Assembly: GCA_947460235.1 (NCBI GenBank)
Contig: CANHGK010000007.1
Location: 52,557 to 116,556 of the forward strand
Direction: 5' to 3'
DNA: 64,000 nucleotides
Source of the DNA: Paenibacillaceae bacterium
GTDB lineage: Bacteria; Bacillota; Bacilli; Paenibacillales; CANHGK01
In this document: positions 48,195 to 57,871 of the stretch, one piece after another
Layout of the letters: each line of letters opens with the position of its first letter
Position numbering within the stretch: the stretch's first letter is position 1
Notes under the pieces: model-generated
The model's input: only the letters and a program-made list of their open reading frames with translations
Told to the model about the DNA's origin: nothing
Database searches by the model: none
Position numbers and translations under genes: made by a program

Positions 48195-48923
48195 ATGTTA
48201 GGTGAAATGCGCGATCGGATGCAATGCTGGGTAGGGAAGTTGAAACCAAAACAAAAACGGGAACAAACGTCAGATGTTGTTTTTTATATTGGTGGTCATG
48301 AATCGTTACCTGTGCCACTCGCGAGGGATGAAGAAGAACATCTATTAGGTCGGTTACACCTTAAAGAACCACATGTTCGTGCGACGCTGATTGAACGGAA
48401 TTTGCGGCTCGTCGTTTATATCGCTCGAAAGTTCGAAAACACCGGTATCCATATCGAAGATTTAATTTCCATCGGTGCAATCGGTTTGATCAAAGCGGTA
48501 AATACGTTTGATCCAACGAAGAAAATCAAACTTGCCACCTACGCCTCGCGTTGTATTGAAAATGAGATTTTGATGTTTTTACGACGTACAAGTAAACTAC
48601 GTTCCGAAGTATCGTTTGACGAACCGCTGAATATGGACTGGGATGGAAATGAATTATTACTCTCGGATATCCTTGGTACGGAAAACGATGTGATCACGAA
48701 AGATCTCGAAGATAAAGTGGATCGGGGACTACTCGGCAGAGCACTCGGAAGTTTGAATGATCGTGAACGATTAATTATGGAAATGCGGTTCGGACTACAT
48801 AATGGTGAGGAGAAAACGCAAAAAGATGTCGCTGATTTGCTGGGTATTTCGCAATCATACATATCGCGTCTGGAAAAAAGAATCATTCAGCGCTTGCGAT
48901 TAGAATTACAACCGCTCGTATAA
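48195..48923 (+). CDS. sigE: RNA polymerase sporulation sigma factor SigE (pro-form)
   Basis: 242 residues with AAGGAGG upstream. The basic pro-sequence (about 30 residues) ends before [12 protein letters not shown], so processing is expected near residues 29-31. Region 2 has [35 protein letters not shown], and region 4 ends in a helix-turn-helix, [20 protein letters not shown]. It is the mother-cell early sigma factor. It lies between its protease gene and sigG, the conserved order. Confidence 0.96.
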   Translation: MLGEMRDRMQCWVGKLKPKQKREQTSDVVFYIGGHESLPVPLARDEEEHLLGRLHLKEPHVRATLIERNLRLVVYIARKFENTGIHIEDLISIGAIGLIKAVNTFDPTKKIKLATYASRCIENEILMFLRRTSKLRSEVSFDEPLNMDWDGNELLLSDILGTENDVITKDLEDKVDRGLLGRALGSLNDRERLIMEMRFGLHNGEEKTQKDVADLLGISQSYISRLEKRIIQRLRLELQPLV

Positions 48924-48947
48924 GCTAAGATTTTCGCGGACATACTG
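48918..48947 (+). promoter_or_regulatory. Candidate SigF (forespore) promoter for sigG
   Basis: GTATA matches SigF -35 GYWTA exactly. Fifteen bases later comes GGACATACTG (8 of 10 with GGNRANANTW; also CATACTG, close to the SigG -10). It overlaps the sigE stop and lies 33 bases ahead of sigG. SigF transcribes sigG in B. subtilis. Confidence 0.6.
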
Positions 48948-48980
48948 GACGATACGAAACTGTCGTCTGGGAGGACTTAC

Positions 48981-49760
48981 ATGTCGCGACATAAAGTGGA
49001 GATTTGTGGTTTAGATACGTCGCAATTGCCGGTATTGAGTCATGCGGTAATGCGTCAGTTATTTAAAGATTTACAAGATGATCTCGTGTTAGAAGCGCGG
49101 GATACGCTCATTCATGGAAATTTGCGATTGGTGTTAAGCGTCGTACAGCGGTTCGCGCATCGCACCAATTCGGTAGATGATTTGTTTCAAGTTGGGTGCA
49201 TCGGATTGATGAAAGCAATTGATCATTTTGATCTCGGGCAGAACGTACGATTCTCGACATATGCGGTTCCAATGATCATCGGTGAAATTCGCCGATACTT
49301 GCGCGATAATAATCCGATTCGCGTCTCTCGTTCGCTTCGAGATATTGCCTATAAAGCGTTGCAGGCGAGAGATCGGCTCGTACTTGAAAATAACCGTGAA
49401 CCAACGATGAGCGAAATTGCTGCGTTGATGGATGCAAAACCTGAAGATGTCATGTTCGCACTTGATGCGATTCAAGATCCGGTATCGCTATATGAACCCG
49501 TTTTTCAAGATGGCGGAGACCCGATATATATGATGGATCAAATCGGTGACGATCGGATTACTGAAAGAGAATGGATGAACAACATTCAACTAGAACAAGC
49601 GCTGAACCGATTAAATCAACGGGAAAAACATATCGTATCGAAACGTTTTTTTCAGGGGAAGACGCAAATGGAAGTCGCCGAAGAAATCGGGATTTCACAG
49701 GCGCAAGTGTCCCGGCTCGAAAAATCAGCAATTAAACAAATGAAACAAATGATTCAGTAA
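48981..49760 (+). CDS. sigG: RNA polymerase sporulation sigma factor SigG
   Basis: 259 residues starting MSRHKVEICGLDTSQLPVL, the typical SigG N-terminus. ATG has GGGAGG upstream. Region 2 (GNLRLVLSVVQRFAHRTNSVDDLFQVGCIGLMKAIDHF) and the C-terminal helix-turn-helix (EEIGISQAQVSRLEKSAIKQM) are complete. It is the late forespore sigma factor. A terminator follows. Confidence 0.96.
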   Translation: MSRHKVEICGLDTSQLPVLSHAVMRQLFKDLQDDLVLEARDTLIHGNLRLVLSVVQRFAHRTNSVDDLFQVGCIGLMKAIDHFDLGQNVRFSTYAVPMIIGEIRRYLRDNNPIRVSRSLRDIAYKALQARDRLVLENNREPTMSEIAALMDAKPEDVMFALDAIQDPVSLYEPVFQDGGDPIYMMDQIGDDRITEREWMNNIQLEQALNRLNQREKHIVSKRFFQGKTQMEVAEEIGISQAQVSRLEKSAIKQMKQMIQ

Positions 49761-49781
49761 TGAGCAATGTAATAAGTTCGA

Positions 49782-49814
49782 AAACACCCATTTTGCACGA
49801 ATGGGTGTTTTTTT
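49782..49814 (+). terminator. Terminator after sigG
   Basis: AACACCCATT and AATGGGTGTT form a 10-bp stem, followed by a run of T. Confidence 0.92.
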
Positions 49815-49857
49815 GCATATAGATGGTTACAACAACGCTTGAGATGGGGGATTGTCG

Positions 49858-50130
49858 ATGCATTTATCCGAATGGCAAATGAAGTCGGTAATTAATATTG
49901 CGGATGGATCGAAACTTGGGGTCATTTGTGACATGGATGTTGATGCAAGAACGGGGCGAATTACCGCAATGATGGTCTGTGCGCAAGGCAAATGGTGGAG
50001 CCGGATATGGGATATGAATAATGCAGTATGGATTGCCTGGACACATGTTGTTAAAATTGGTGCTGATGTGATTTTGGTGCGGATGGATGCATCGTCACAA
50101 GCAAAACAGGATACAGACGTGGTAGAATAA
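49858..50130 (+). CDS. ylmC: YlmC/YmxH family PRC-barrel sporulation-associated protein
   Basis: 90 residues from ATG at 49858, with GATGGGGG upstream; an in-frame TTG two codons earlier is less likely. The start MHLSEWQMKSVINIADGSKLG and the VDARTGRITAM segment match the PRC-barrel YlmC/YmxH group. Function is not established; members lie after sigG in many spore formers. Confidence 0.85.
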   Translation: MHLSEWQMKSVINIADGSKLGVICDMDVDARTGRITAMMVCAQGKWWSRIWDMNNAVWIAWTHVVKIGADVILVRMDASSQAKQDTDVVE

Positions 50131-50151
50131 CCTCAAAGCGAGGGATACGCA

Positions 50152-50964
50152 ATGATTGAATTTAAGCATTGGAACGAATATGGAATTCGTGTTGGTTTTA
50201 CGGAGCGGACAGGTGGCTTGAGCACGGAGTCGTTTTCATCATTAAATCTTGGATTGCATGTTTCAGATGAATACAATTGTGTAATTGAAAATAGAAAACT
50301 CATGTGCACGGAAATCGGCGTACCGTTCGAAGCGATGACCTTTGCGGATCAAGTACATGGTGTGCATGTTCATGTTGTTGGCATGAATGAGCGCGGACGG
50401 GGTAGACTAACGATAGAAGATGCGTTGGCAAAAGCCGATGTACTGGTCACGAAGGAAAAAGATATTTTACTTTCTGCAGTGTTTGCGGATTGTGTGCCGC
50501 TTTGGTTTGCGGATCATGAAGCAGGAGTCATTGCCGTTGCGCATGCAGGGTGGCGGGGAACGGTAGCGGGGGTTGCAAAAGAAACAATACGTGTCATGAT
50601 TGAACAATGTGGTGCACGTCTTGAGCGGATCGAAGCAATCATTGGTCCGTCCATTGGAGGCTGTTGTTATGAGGTTGATCAAAAAGTAGCCGATGCCGTG
50701 ATGCCTTGGCTCGCCGATTTAGATGAAAATACAATAAAATCGATCATTCATTCATCAAATTTGACAGATCGTTTGCATTTAGACTTGAAACAATTAAACC
50801 GACAAATTATTATAAGCATAGGTGTATCTCCGAAAGTGGTCACCGTCAGTTCAGATTGTACGTCATGCGATACGGCGCGATTTTACTCGCACCGTGCCGA
50901 ACATGGTCGAACCGGTCGAATGGCGGGATGGATCATTCGGACGGAAACGGAGGTTGTCACGTGA
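50152..50964 (+). CDS. pgeF: Peptidoglycan editing factor PgeF (YlmD, laccase-fold purine nucleoside phosphorylase)
   Basis: 270 residues with the zinc-site motifs of the DUF152/multicopper-oxidase-like family: FADQVHG, FADCVPLWF, AHAGWRGT, GPSIGGCCYEV, DCTSCD and FYSHRAEHGRTGRM. Proteins of this family act on purine nucleosides in vitro and prevent wrong amino acids in murein in E. coli. The GTG of ylmE overlaps its TGA. Confidence 0.92.
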   Translation: MIEFKHWNEYGIRVGFTERTGGLSTESFSSLNLGLHVSDEYNCVIENRKLMCTEIGVPFEAMTFADQVHGVHVHVVGMNERGRGRLTIEDALAKADVLVTKEKDILLSAVFADCVPLWFADHEAGVIAVAHAGWRGTVAGVAKETIRVMIEQCGARLERIEAIIGPSIGGCCYEVDQKVADAVMPWLADLDENTIKSIIHSSNLTDRLHLDLKQLNRQIIISIGVSPKVVTVSSDCTSCDTARFYSHRAEHGRTGRMAGWIIRTETEVVT

Positions 50965-51656
50965 GCGTAGAGGCAAGAATCGTTGGTGCACATGTGTTAG
51001 ATGTGCGAGAACGGATCGTCAGTTCTTGTTCACGGAGCGGCAGAAATCCGGATGACGTTGTGCTTGTGGCAGTGACCAAGTATGCAACGCTCGCGCAAAC
51101 ACAATCGGCGATTGAGGCTGGTTGTGGTGTGCTTGGTGAAGCGCGCTGGCCAGACTACGCGGAGAAAATCGAACGGTTCGGGAAGCAAGTTATATGGCAT
51201 TTTATCGGGCATTTGCAGACGAACAAAGTGAAGTATGCGATTGATGATTTTCAAGTGATTCATTCATTGGATCGTTTGTCTCTCGCGAAAGAATTATCCA
51301 GACAGGCTGAGTTGAAAGGGAAAACACTCGATGTTTTTATTCAAGTCAACGTATCAGGCGAAGACAGTAAGTTCGGACTTGTGCCGGCGGATGTTGCCGG
51401 ATTTGTCCAGTCGGTTTTTGATTTTCCTGGATTACGACCAATCGGACTTATGACGATGGCGCCGTTGACGGATGATCCGGAGATGGCAAGACCACATTTT
51501 CGGGCGCTGAGGGAATTAAGAGATCAATTGAACAACATGCTTCCGCAAGAACGTTTTTTGCCCGGATTATCAATGGGGATGTCGAATGATTTCGAGGTTG
51601 CTATTGAAGAAGGTGCCACACATGTGCGCGTCGGATCCGGTTTGTTTGGAGAGTAA
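50961..51656 (+). CDS. ylmE: YggS-type pyridoxal-phosphate homeostasis protein (YlmE)
   Basis: 231 residues from GTG at 50961, overlapping the pgeF stop, with GGAGG upstream. The PLP lysine is in VLVAVTKYAT. Further motifs are WHFIGHLQTNKVKY, IQVNVSGEDSKFGL, GLMTMAP and LSMGMSNDFEVAIEEGATHVRVGSGLFG. The usual GENYVQE segment is replaced by GEARWPDYAEK, which is unusual. The family handles PLP without known catalysis. It lies upstream of sepF, as in Bacillus and cyanobacteria. Confidence 0.92.
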   Translation: MSVEARIVGAHVLDVRERIVSSCSRSGRNPDDVVLVAVTKYATLAQTQSAIEAGCGVLGEARWPDYAEKIERFGKQVIWHFIGHLQTNKVKYAIDDFQVIHSLDRLSLAKELSRQAELKGKTLDVFIQVNVSGEDSKFGLVPADVAGFVQSVFDFPGLRPIGLMTMAPLTDDPEMARPHFRALRELRDQLNNMLPQERFLPGLSMGMSNDFEVAIEEGATHVRVGSGLFGE

Positions 51657-51708
51657 GTCAAATGCGTCGAGGCATCTTTGAAGGGTGCGTCAGGTGGGAG
51701 GAAAGGAA

Positions 51709-52134
51709 ATGGGAGTTATGAATAAAGTACTCGGATTTCTAGGTTTAGCAGATGAGGACGAGCAAATGGAGCAGCGCAGCGATGACGATGTGCAACTTCC
51801 TGAAGCAACACGTAAAAACAATAAACCAGTGTTAGCGATCCATTCTCAAAAGAATTCTCGTGTTGTATTACACGAACCACGTTCTTATGATGAAGTGCAA
51901 GATATTGCGGACCATTTGCGTGCGCGTCGTGCTGTAATCGTGAACTTACAAAGAGTTCGTCAAGATCACATGATTCGCATTGTAGACTTTTTGAGCGGAA
52001 CAGTTTATGCAATGAGTGGATCGATTCAAAAAATCGGTAATCAAATTTTCTTCTGTGCACCAGATGGTGTGGAAGTGTCAGGTTCGATTTCGGAACTTTA
52101 CGGCGCTGAAGCAGCAGCACAACAAGGTAAATAA
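51709..52134 (+). CDS. sepF: Cell division protein SepF
   Basis: 141 residues from ATG at 51709, with GGGAGGAAAGG upstream. The N-terminal amphipathic helix MGVMNKVLGFLGLADEDE is the membrane-binding part; the C-terminal domain (about 55-135) has EPRSYDEVQDIADHLRARRAVIVNLQ and FLSGTVYAMSG. It polymerises into rings and anchors FtsZ at the septum. It overlaps ylmG (TAATG). Confidence 0.95.
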   Translation: MGVMNKVLGFLGLADEDEQMEQRSDDDVQLPEATRKNNKPVLAIHSQKNSRVVLHEPRSYDEVQDIADHLRARRAVIVNLQRVRQDHMIRIVDFLSGTVYAMSGSIQKIGNQIFFCAPDGVEVSGSISELYGAEAAAQQGK

Positions 52135-52412
52135 TGACATTTATTTATGGACTCATTCAACTCATTGGTTATGCCGCTCAGATTTATCAATATATGATGA
52201 TTGGATATGTTATTCTTAGTTATTTGCCAAGTGCACGCTATAGTGTGGCTGGCGAGTTTTTGGCAAAATGCGTGGAACCATTTTTTGCGCCGTTCCGCAA
52301 AATCATCCCACCGATTGGTGGTATGATTGATATCTCTCCGATTATCGCATTTTTCGCTTTTCAATTTGCGGTTAGTGGATTGATTAAAATTCTCATTTAC
52401 TTGTTTTTATGA
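52134..52412 (+). CDS. ylmG: YggT/YlmG family membrane protein
   Basis: 92 residues with two membrane helices (about 5-30 and 68-90) and the conserved connector VEPFFAPFRKIIPPIGGMIDISPIIAF. The family is linked to division and chloroplast nucleoid or membrane organisation; the exact role is unclear. It is coupled on both sides (TAATG with sepF, ATGA with ylmH). Confidence 0.92.
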   Translation: MTFIYGLIQLIGYAAQIYQYMMIGYVILSYLPSARYSVAGEFLAKCVEPFFAPFRKIIPPIGGMIDISPIIAFFAFQFAVSGLIKILIYLFL

Positions 52413-53203
52413 GTGATTCTAAGAAACAATCGCGATATGCACATTTTCATCCGAGCGAACACTCGTTTGTCGATCAAATGGATGATTGGATTTCCAAAGT
52501 TGAGGAACGCTTTGAAGATAGATGGACTGATTTTCTCGATCCGAGACAACAGTATATTTTGCAGTCGCTCGTTAGACGAAGTGTAGATGTCTATCTTCAA
52601 TTTGACGGTGGTCACGCGGATGCAGAGCGAAAACGTGCACTTTTACGCAATGCGGTTTATGAAAATAAGCCCTTTGAGAATCAAGTGGTCGCTTTGCAAG
52701 TAACGTCGGATGACGAGAACATTCGTGAACTGAATCATCGTGATTATTTGGGTTCATTACTTGGGATCGGAATTAAACGTGAAAAAACTGGGGATTTATT
52801 TTTGTGGAATCGCGGTTGTGATCTCATCGTTTGTCGTGAAATGTCCGATTATATTAGTATGCAACTCCAGCAAGTCAAGCGCGTGCGTGTAATGGTATCT
52901 CCAATTGCACTTCAAGACGTGCATCCATTGTACATCCGTACGATAGAACAGTCGTTTTCGGTGGCAAGTTTGCGATTAGATGGTGTCGTTAGTGACATTT
53001 TTCGCATGAGTCGCTCGAAAATTGTTGATCCAATTCGTGCGGGTAATTGCCGTGTCAATTGGCGGGTCGTTGAAGATCCTTCTCATTCTTTGGAGCAAGG
53101 TGACGTCATTTCGCTGAAGGGGTATGGCAAGTGCAAAATTGTTGCGTGTGACCAGGTCACAAAGAAAGGCCGAATTCGTGTAACAGTGGCGATCTATACA
53201 TAA
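52409..53203 (+). CDS. ylmH: YlmH family S4-domain RNA-binding protein
   Basis: 264 residues. ATG overlaps the ylmG stop and has no clear ribosome-binding site, so it likely relies on coupling. The N-terminal YlmH domain has DPRQQYILQSLV and NHRDYLGSLLGIGIKREKTGD. The S4 domain near the C-terminus (about 180-245) has ASLRLDGVVSDIFRMSRSK and AGNCRVNW. YlmH homologues act on stalled 50S-peptidyl-tRNA complexes in Bacilli, a role related to RqcH, which is also in this window. Confidence 0.92.
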   Translation: MSDSKKQSRYAHFHPSEHSFVDQMDDWISKVEERFEDRWTDFLDPRQQYILQSLVRRSVDVYLQFDGGHADAERKRALLRNAVYENKPFENQVVALQVTSDDENIRELNHRDYLGSLLGIGIKREKTGDLFLWNRGCDLIVCREMSDYISMQLQQVKRVRVMVSPIALQDVHPLYIRTIEQSFSVASLRLDGVVSDIFRMSRSKIVDPIRAGNCRVNWRVVEDPSHSLEQGDVISLKGYGKCKIVACDQVTKKGRIRVTVAIYT

Positions 53204-53254
53204 AGTGTTTTTATGAGTCACACCGATACAATTGATGCCAAGGAGGAATAACCA

Positions 53255-53755
53255 ATGCCATTAACACCATTAGATATACATAACAAGGAATTTTCCAGAC
53301 GCCTTCGTGGTTATGACGTGGATGAAGTGAATGAGTTTTTAGACCAAGTCATTAAAGATTATGAAATGTTATTGAAAGAAAATAAAGAATTAGGCGGACA
53401 GCTTGCGGGATTCCAAGAGCGTATCAATCATTTCCAAAATGTTGAAGAAACGCTTAGTAGAACGCTTGTCGTTGCCCAAGAAACAGCGGACGAACTCCGT
53501 GCTGGCGCGAAAAAAGAAGCGCAACTCATTGTGAAGGAATCCGAGAAAAATGCGGATCGCATCATCAATGAAGCACTTATTAAAGCGCGCAACGTTTCTA
53601 TTGATATCGAAGAAATGCGTAAAAAAGCGACGATTTACCGTACGCGTTTCCGTAGTTTGATTCAAGCTCAATTGGAGCTGCTCGACAACGAAGTTTGGGA
53701 TTCTTTTGAATCTTTAGATGCAGCGCTTCCGAGCCACGCAACTGAACATGTTTGA
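53255..53755 (+). CDS. divIVA: DivIVA septum/pole-site protein
   Basis: 166 residues, ATG with AAGGAGG upstream. It begins [32 protein letters not shown], the membrane-binding lipid domain, followed by a long coiled coil to about residue 150. It targets negatively curved membrane and organises division-site selection and the polar chromosome. The last 8 bases overlap the next start. Confidence 0.95.
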   Translation: MPLTPLDIHNKEFSRRLRGYDVDEVNEFLDQVIKDYEMLLKENKELGGQLAGFQERINHFQNVEETLSRTLVVAQETADELRAGAKKEAQLIVKESEKNADRIINEALIKARNVSIDIEEMRKKATIYRTRFRSLIQAQLELLDNEVWDSFESLDAALPSHATEHV

Positions 53756-54299
53756 TCCTACGATTTTTGATAACCTCAAAACAGTAATTGAAGGCGAAGT
53801 ATATGATCGTGATCTAGATGGCAAAATTCTCGTGACGAATCGCTCGGACATGATGGATTTAGCCACAATGTCACGGTCTTTTGTGCTGGAATTCCGCCGG
53901 CAAGATATTGAGGTGACAGCAGTTACGATGTCGCTACATGCCGATTTGATCAACTTGTCCTCTGAAATTTTGGAACGATTAGAAGAGGAACCTGGTTGCG
54001 ACCTAAAAATTTTATATGTACTCAACGTTGTGGACCCTCATGCAGATGCAGTAGAATTAATTCGAATCTTGAATTCGCTTTGGGAAGGTCGTCCTTCGAT
54101 ATCTGCTTCTGTTCGTTTTGAAGTTGATTCACTCGGTGACGTGATCGAAGACGAATTGGGCAATCCTTACGAACTAACGTTAATGTTAACATTCGACCGT
54201 AAAATTGATGAACGCCAACTTGGTGATCTCGATGAGTTGCTCAATGTCGTTATTGATGGACTCGATGCGTGTAACGAGTATTCAGCATCAACGGAATAA
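53748..54299 (+). CDS. Unknown protein encoded directly after divIVA
   Basis: 183 residues from ATG at 53748, which overlaps the divIVA stop; an ATG at 53718 is also possible. Neither has a strong ribosome-binding site, so coupling with divIVA is likely. I do not recognise a family. The protein is acidic, cysteine-poor (two Cys) and looks alpha/beta: helices at about 45-75 and 90-110, strands in [12 protein letters not shown] and [11 protein letters not shown]. No signal or membrane segment. Its place at the end of the sepF-divIVA operon suggests a cell-division or translation link; that is only context. Confidence 0.65.
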   Translation: MFDPTIFDNLKTVIEGEVYDRDLDGKILVTNRSDMMDLATMSRSFVLEFRRQDIEVTAVTMSLHADLINLSSEILERLEEEPGCDLKILYVLNVVDPHADAVELIRILNSLWEGRPSISASVRFEVDSLGDVIEDELGNPYELTLMLTFDRKIDERQLGDLDELLNVVIDGLDACNEYSASTE

Positions 54300-54349
54300 G
54301 TTGCATATCCATTAAAAAGAGTGGAATTTGGTATTGTTTGTCTCGGAGG

Positions 54350-54378
54350 TTGCTCTGACGAGCAATTTTTCGTAAAAT
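54350..54378 (+). promoter_or_regulatory. Candidate ileS promoter (overlaps a short terminator-like hairpin)
   Basis: TTGCTC, 17 bases, TAAAAT would start transcription near 54385, just before the T-box leader. The same bases contain TTGCTC-TGAC-GAGCAA followed by TTTTT, which could instead end the divIVA transcript; both may be true. Confidence 0.45.
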
Positions 54379-54385
54379 AAGAGCA

Positions 54386-54694
54386 TAAAGATGCTTTGGT
54401 TTTTAACATTCACCAATGATAAGCACGCGTTCTATTGTGTTGAACGGGACGGACCACTAGAAATAGCAAGATCCAGCGAATCGGGGATAGGTGAAAGCCC
54501 GAACACTTGCCACTATGGTCAGATCACCCAGGAGCAATTGACGGGTCATGCCGATATCCATGAAACGAGGATCAGTTTATTTCATTATGCTGATCGAAGT
54601 TGGGTGGTACCGCGAGAATACAGCTCGCCCCTTCATAAGGTATATATGTTTTCACTACGAGGACGTATAGATCTGTAGGGGTGGGCTTTTTTTG
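54386..54694 (+). ncRNA. T-box leader (tRNA-Ile sensing) of ileS
   Basis: The T-box sequence TGGGTGGTACCGCG lies at 54601-54614. Upstream is the stem I region with AGCGAATCGGGGATAGGTGAAAGCCC (AG bulge and apical loop pattern). The likely specifier is ATC (Ile) at 54523-54525, in CAGATCACCCAGGAGC. The terminator GCTCGCCCCT / AGGGGTGGGC with TTTTTTTG spans 54623-54694. Uncharged tRNA-Ile should stabilise the antiterminator and allow ileS expression. The 5' boundary is approximate. Confidence 0.92.
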
Positions 54695-54721
54695 TTTTTA
54701 AAACCGTAACTATAGGAGTAG

Positions 54722-57523
54722 ATGAGAAACATGGAAAACATTGATTATGGAAAAACATTGCAATTGCCAGTGACGGAGTTCCCGATGCGCGGAAATTTGC
54801 CGACGATGGAACCAAAGATGCAACAATGGTGGGCTGAAGAAGATGTGTACGCGAAGGTCCAGGCCCATGCGACTGGGCGTCCAAAGTTTATTTTGCATGA
54901 TGGTCCACCGTATGCGAATGGCGATATTCATATTGGGCATGCACTCAATAAAATTTTGAAAGATATAATTGTTCGTTATCAATCGTTGAATGGATTCGAT
55001 GCGCCTTACGTTCCGGGTTGGGATACACATGGGTTGCCAATTGAACAGGCAATTGCAAACAGTGGAAAAGTCGATCGCAAAACGATGGACGTGAATGATT
55101 TTCGAGAAGCCTGCAAAAACTATGCACTTGGAATGGTTGAAAAGCAAAAAGCACAATTTGAGCGTCTTGGCGTGCGAGGTGATTGGAAAAATCCTTACGT
55201 AACCCTTGATCCAACATATGAAGCACAACAAATCCGTTTGTTTGGTGATATGGTTAAAAAAGGATTTATTTATAAAGGCTTAAAACCAGTATATTGGTCA
55301 CCATCTTCAGAAAGCGCGCTTGCGGAAGCGGAAATCGAATATAAAGATAAAACATCGAATTCAATTTATGTTGCTTTTGATGTTGTGGATGGCAAAGGTT
55401 TATTGCCAGAAGGTTCAGCGATCGTGATTTGGACGACAACACCTTGGACATTGCCAGCAAACTTAGGGATTAGCTTGCATCCGGAATATACGTATGTGTT
55501 GGTAGCGGTTCAGGGAAAAACATATGTGGTTGCCGAAGAAATGCTTGATGGACTTCGCAAAGAACTCGGTTGGAGCGATGCGACGGTTACAGGATCTGTT
55601 AAAGGTTCTGAACTTGAATATGCGACCTGCAAACATCCGTTTTATGAGCGCACTTCGCTTGTCATGGTAGGCGAACACGTTACGCTTGATGCAGGTACAG
55701 GCTGCGTACACACAGCTCCTGGTCACGGTGAGGACGACTTCCGCATCGGTCAACAATATAAATTGGGTGTACTTTGTCCGGTGGACGGTCAAGGGAAATT
55801 GACATCCGAAGCACCTGGATTTGAAGGCGTCTTCATCGACAAAGCGAATGGCATCATCATCGAAATGATTAAAGAAAGCGGACATTTATTGCATTCGTCC
55901 ACGTTCCAACATCAATATCCGCATGACTGGCGTACGAAAAAACCGGTCATTTTCCGTGCGACGGAGCAATGGTTCGCTTCCGTTGATGGATTCCGCGATG
56001 CGATGCTTGAAGAAATTCGTAACTTGAACTGGACACCATCATGGGGAGAAGTTCGCTTACACAATATGATTGCGACGCGCGGTGATTGGTGTATTTCTCG
56101 TCAGCGAACGTGGGGTGTTCCAATTCCAATCATATATTGTCAAAGTTGTAATACGCACATTGCAAATGATGAGACCATTACCTCGATCGCGGCACATATT
56201 GAGCGCGAAGGATCAAGCGTTTGGTTTAAGCAACCAGCAGAAGCATTATTGCCAGAAGGCTTCAACTGTCCTTCATGTGGTCATGATCATTTCCGCAAAG
56301 AAATGGACATCATGGACGTATGGTTCGATTCCGGATCATCACACACATCTGTGCTTGAGACGCGTCCAGAATTGCAATGGCCAGCTGACTTATACTTGGA
56401 AGGGTCGGACCAATATCGTGGATGGTACAATTCTTCATTAATCACAGCTGTGGCGACCAAAGGCCAGGCGCCTTATAAAGGCATTCTTAGCCACGGATTC
56501 GTATTAGATGGTGAAGGTCGGAAAATGTCCAAGTCACTTGGCAACACCGTCGATCCACAACAAGTGAACAACAAACTTGGTGCAGATATTTTGCGATTGT
56601 GGGTATCATCGGTCGACTACCAAAACGATGTACGAATTTCTGACGGGATCTTGAATCAAATAAGTGAAGTGTATCGTAAAATCCGCAACACCTTGCGATT
56701 CTTTTTGGGTAACTTACACGGATTTAATCCAGCAAAGGATATTGTTCCAGTAGCCCAAATGGGCGAGTTGGAGCGGTTTGCGATGGTGCGTTTGAACCGT
56801 ACAATCGAAAAAGTTCGCGCAGCCTATGAAAATTATGAATTCCACGTCGTATATCAAGTGATTCATCACTATTGTGCAGTGGATATGAGTACACTGTATC
56901 TGGATGTACGCAAAGATAACTTATATGCTGATGCCATCGATGACCAAACACGCCGCGCTGCTCAAACGGTATTGTTCGCTTCGTTAGATGCGATTACCAA
57001 ATTAATTGCACCGATTTTACCGCATACGGCAGATGAAGTATGGCGCTATATTCCAGGTGAAAAAGTATGGAGTGTTCAAGTTTCTGAAATGCCGCAAGTG
57101 GATGCGACTTTATTTAATGAAGCTTTCGAATCGAAATGGGAAAACATGTTGAACATTCGTGAAGATGTTTTCAAAGCGTTAGAACTTTCACGCCAAAGCA
57201 AATTAATTGGGACTTCACTCGCTGCGTACGTACACGTCTATCCATCGAAGGAAAGTGCAACCGTTTTGGAATCTTACAAGGCTTGGGATGATTTATTCAT
57301 CGTATCCGGACTAACGATTCATCCGGTAGGGACTTCCGTTCCTGCAGAAGCGGTTAAAGGTGAGCATGTTTCTGTGCAAGTTGTTGTTGCGGACGGACAA
57401 AAATGCGAGCGTTGCTGGAAAGTGACACTGGATATTGGCGCCCATGTGAAACATGCCGCACTTTGCCGCCGCTGTGCCAACGTCATTGAATCATCAAGTG
57501 TTACTACAACGCAACAAGCGTAA
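54722..57523 (+). CDS. ileS: Isoleucyl-tRNA synthetase
   Basis: 933 residues. ATG at 54722 follows TAGGAG closely; ATG at 54731 (MENIDYGKT) is the alternative and is further from the site. Motifs: [14 protein letters not shown] (HIGH), the CP1 editing domain with [13 protein letters not shown] and [21 protein letters not shown] (KMSKS, about residue 600), and a C-terminal zinc knuckle CERCW...CRRC. It charges tRNA-Ile. The CP1 and zinc finger layout marks the bacterial housekeeping type. Expression is controlled by the T-box just upstream. Confidence 0.97.
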   Translation: MRNMENIDYGKTLQLPVTEFPMRGNLPTMEPKMQQWWAEEDVYAKVQAHATGRPKFILHDGPPYANGDIHIGHALNKILKDIIVRYQSLNGFDAPYVPGWDTHGLPIEQAIANSGKVDRKTMDVNDFREACKNYALGMVEKQKAQFERLGVRGDWKNPYVTLDPTYEAQQIRLFGDMVKKGFIYKGLKPVYWSPSSESALAEAEIEYKDKTSNSIYVAFDVVDGKGLLPEGSAIVIWTTTPWTLPANLGISLHPEYTYVLVAVQGKTYVVAEEMLDGLRKELGWSDATVTGSVKGSELEYATCKHPFYERTSLVMVGEHVTLDAGTGCVHTAPGHGEDDFRIGQQYKLGVLCPVDGQGKLTSEAPGFEGVFIDKANGIIIEMIKESGHLLHSSTFQHQYPHDWRTKKPVIFRATEQWFASVDGFRDAMLEEIRNLNWTPSWGEVRLHNMIATRGDWCISRQRTWGVPIPIIYCQSCNTHIANDETITSIAAHIEREGSSVWFKQPAEALLPEGFNCPSCGHDHFRKEMDIMDVWFDSGSSHTSVLETRPELQWPADLYLEGSDQYRGWYNSSLITAVATKGQAPYKGILSHGFVLDGEGRKMSKSLGNTVDPQQVNNKLGADILRLWVSSVDYQNDVRISDGILNQISEVYRKIRNTLRFFLGNLHGFNPAKDIVPVAQMGELERFAMVRLNRTIEKVRAAYENYEFHVVYQVIHHYCAVDMSTLYLDVRKDNLYADAIDDQTRRAAQTVLFASLDAITKLIAPILPHTADEVWRYIPGEKVWSVQVSEMPQVDATLFNEAFESKWENMLNIREDVFKALELSRQSKLIGTSLAAYVHVYPSKESATVLESYKAWDDLFIVSGLTIHPVGTSVPAEAVKGEHVSVQVVVADGQKCERCWKVTLDIGAHVKHAALCRRCANVIESSSVTTTQQA

Positions 57524-57541
57524 ATTTAAGGAGGCGTTCCA

Positions 57542-57871
57542 GTGAAGCGGCGTGAACCGTCAGAAAAGAAACAAGATGTCAGTTTATTAGTAAAGCTGAA
57601 CGAACGAGTCGCGGATCTGGCACGTGAAATTGAAAAAATACAAATTGCAGATTATATTGAACTTTTGAATTCGCCCCGTAAACTTATCGTGAGTAATATC
57701 ATTTCGGGAATTGCCCGCGGGGTCGGATTCGCCATTGGATTTACGATTTTTACGACAACGATATTTTTTTTGCTGAAAAAATTGGGAGCGCTCGACTTAC
57801 CGATCGTCGGAGATTACATTGCTGAACTCGTCAAAATCGTCCAAGTCCAACTCGAAGGCAAGCGATTTTGA
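57542..57871 (+). CDS. DUF5665-type small membrane protein
   Basis: 109 residues from GTG with AAGGAGG upstream. A charged N-terminal helix (LNERVADLAREIEKIQIADYIELLNSPRKLI) is followed by one or two hydrophobic segments (about 55-82, GIARGVGFAIGFTIFTTTIFFLLKKL) and a short cytoplasmic tail. The IADYIELLNSPRK plus ARGVGFAIGFT pattern fits the DUF5665 family from memory. Function unknown. Its 3' end overlaps the convergent TraR/DksA gene by 75 bases. Confidence 0.72.
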   Translation: MKRREPSEKKQDVSLLVKLNERVADLAREIEKIQIADYIELLNSPRKLIVSNIISGIARGVGFAIGFTIFTTTIFFLLKKLGALDLPIVGDYIAELVKIVQVQLEGKRF

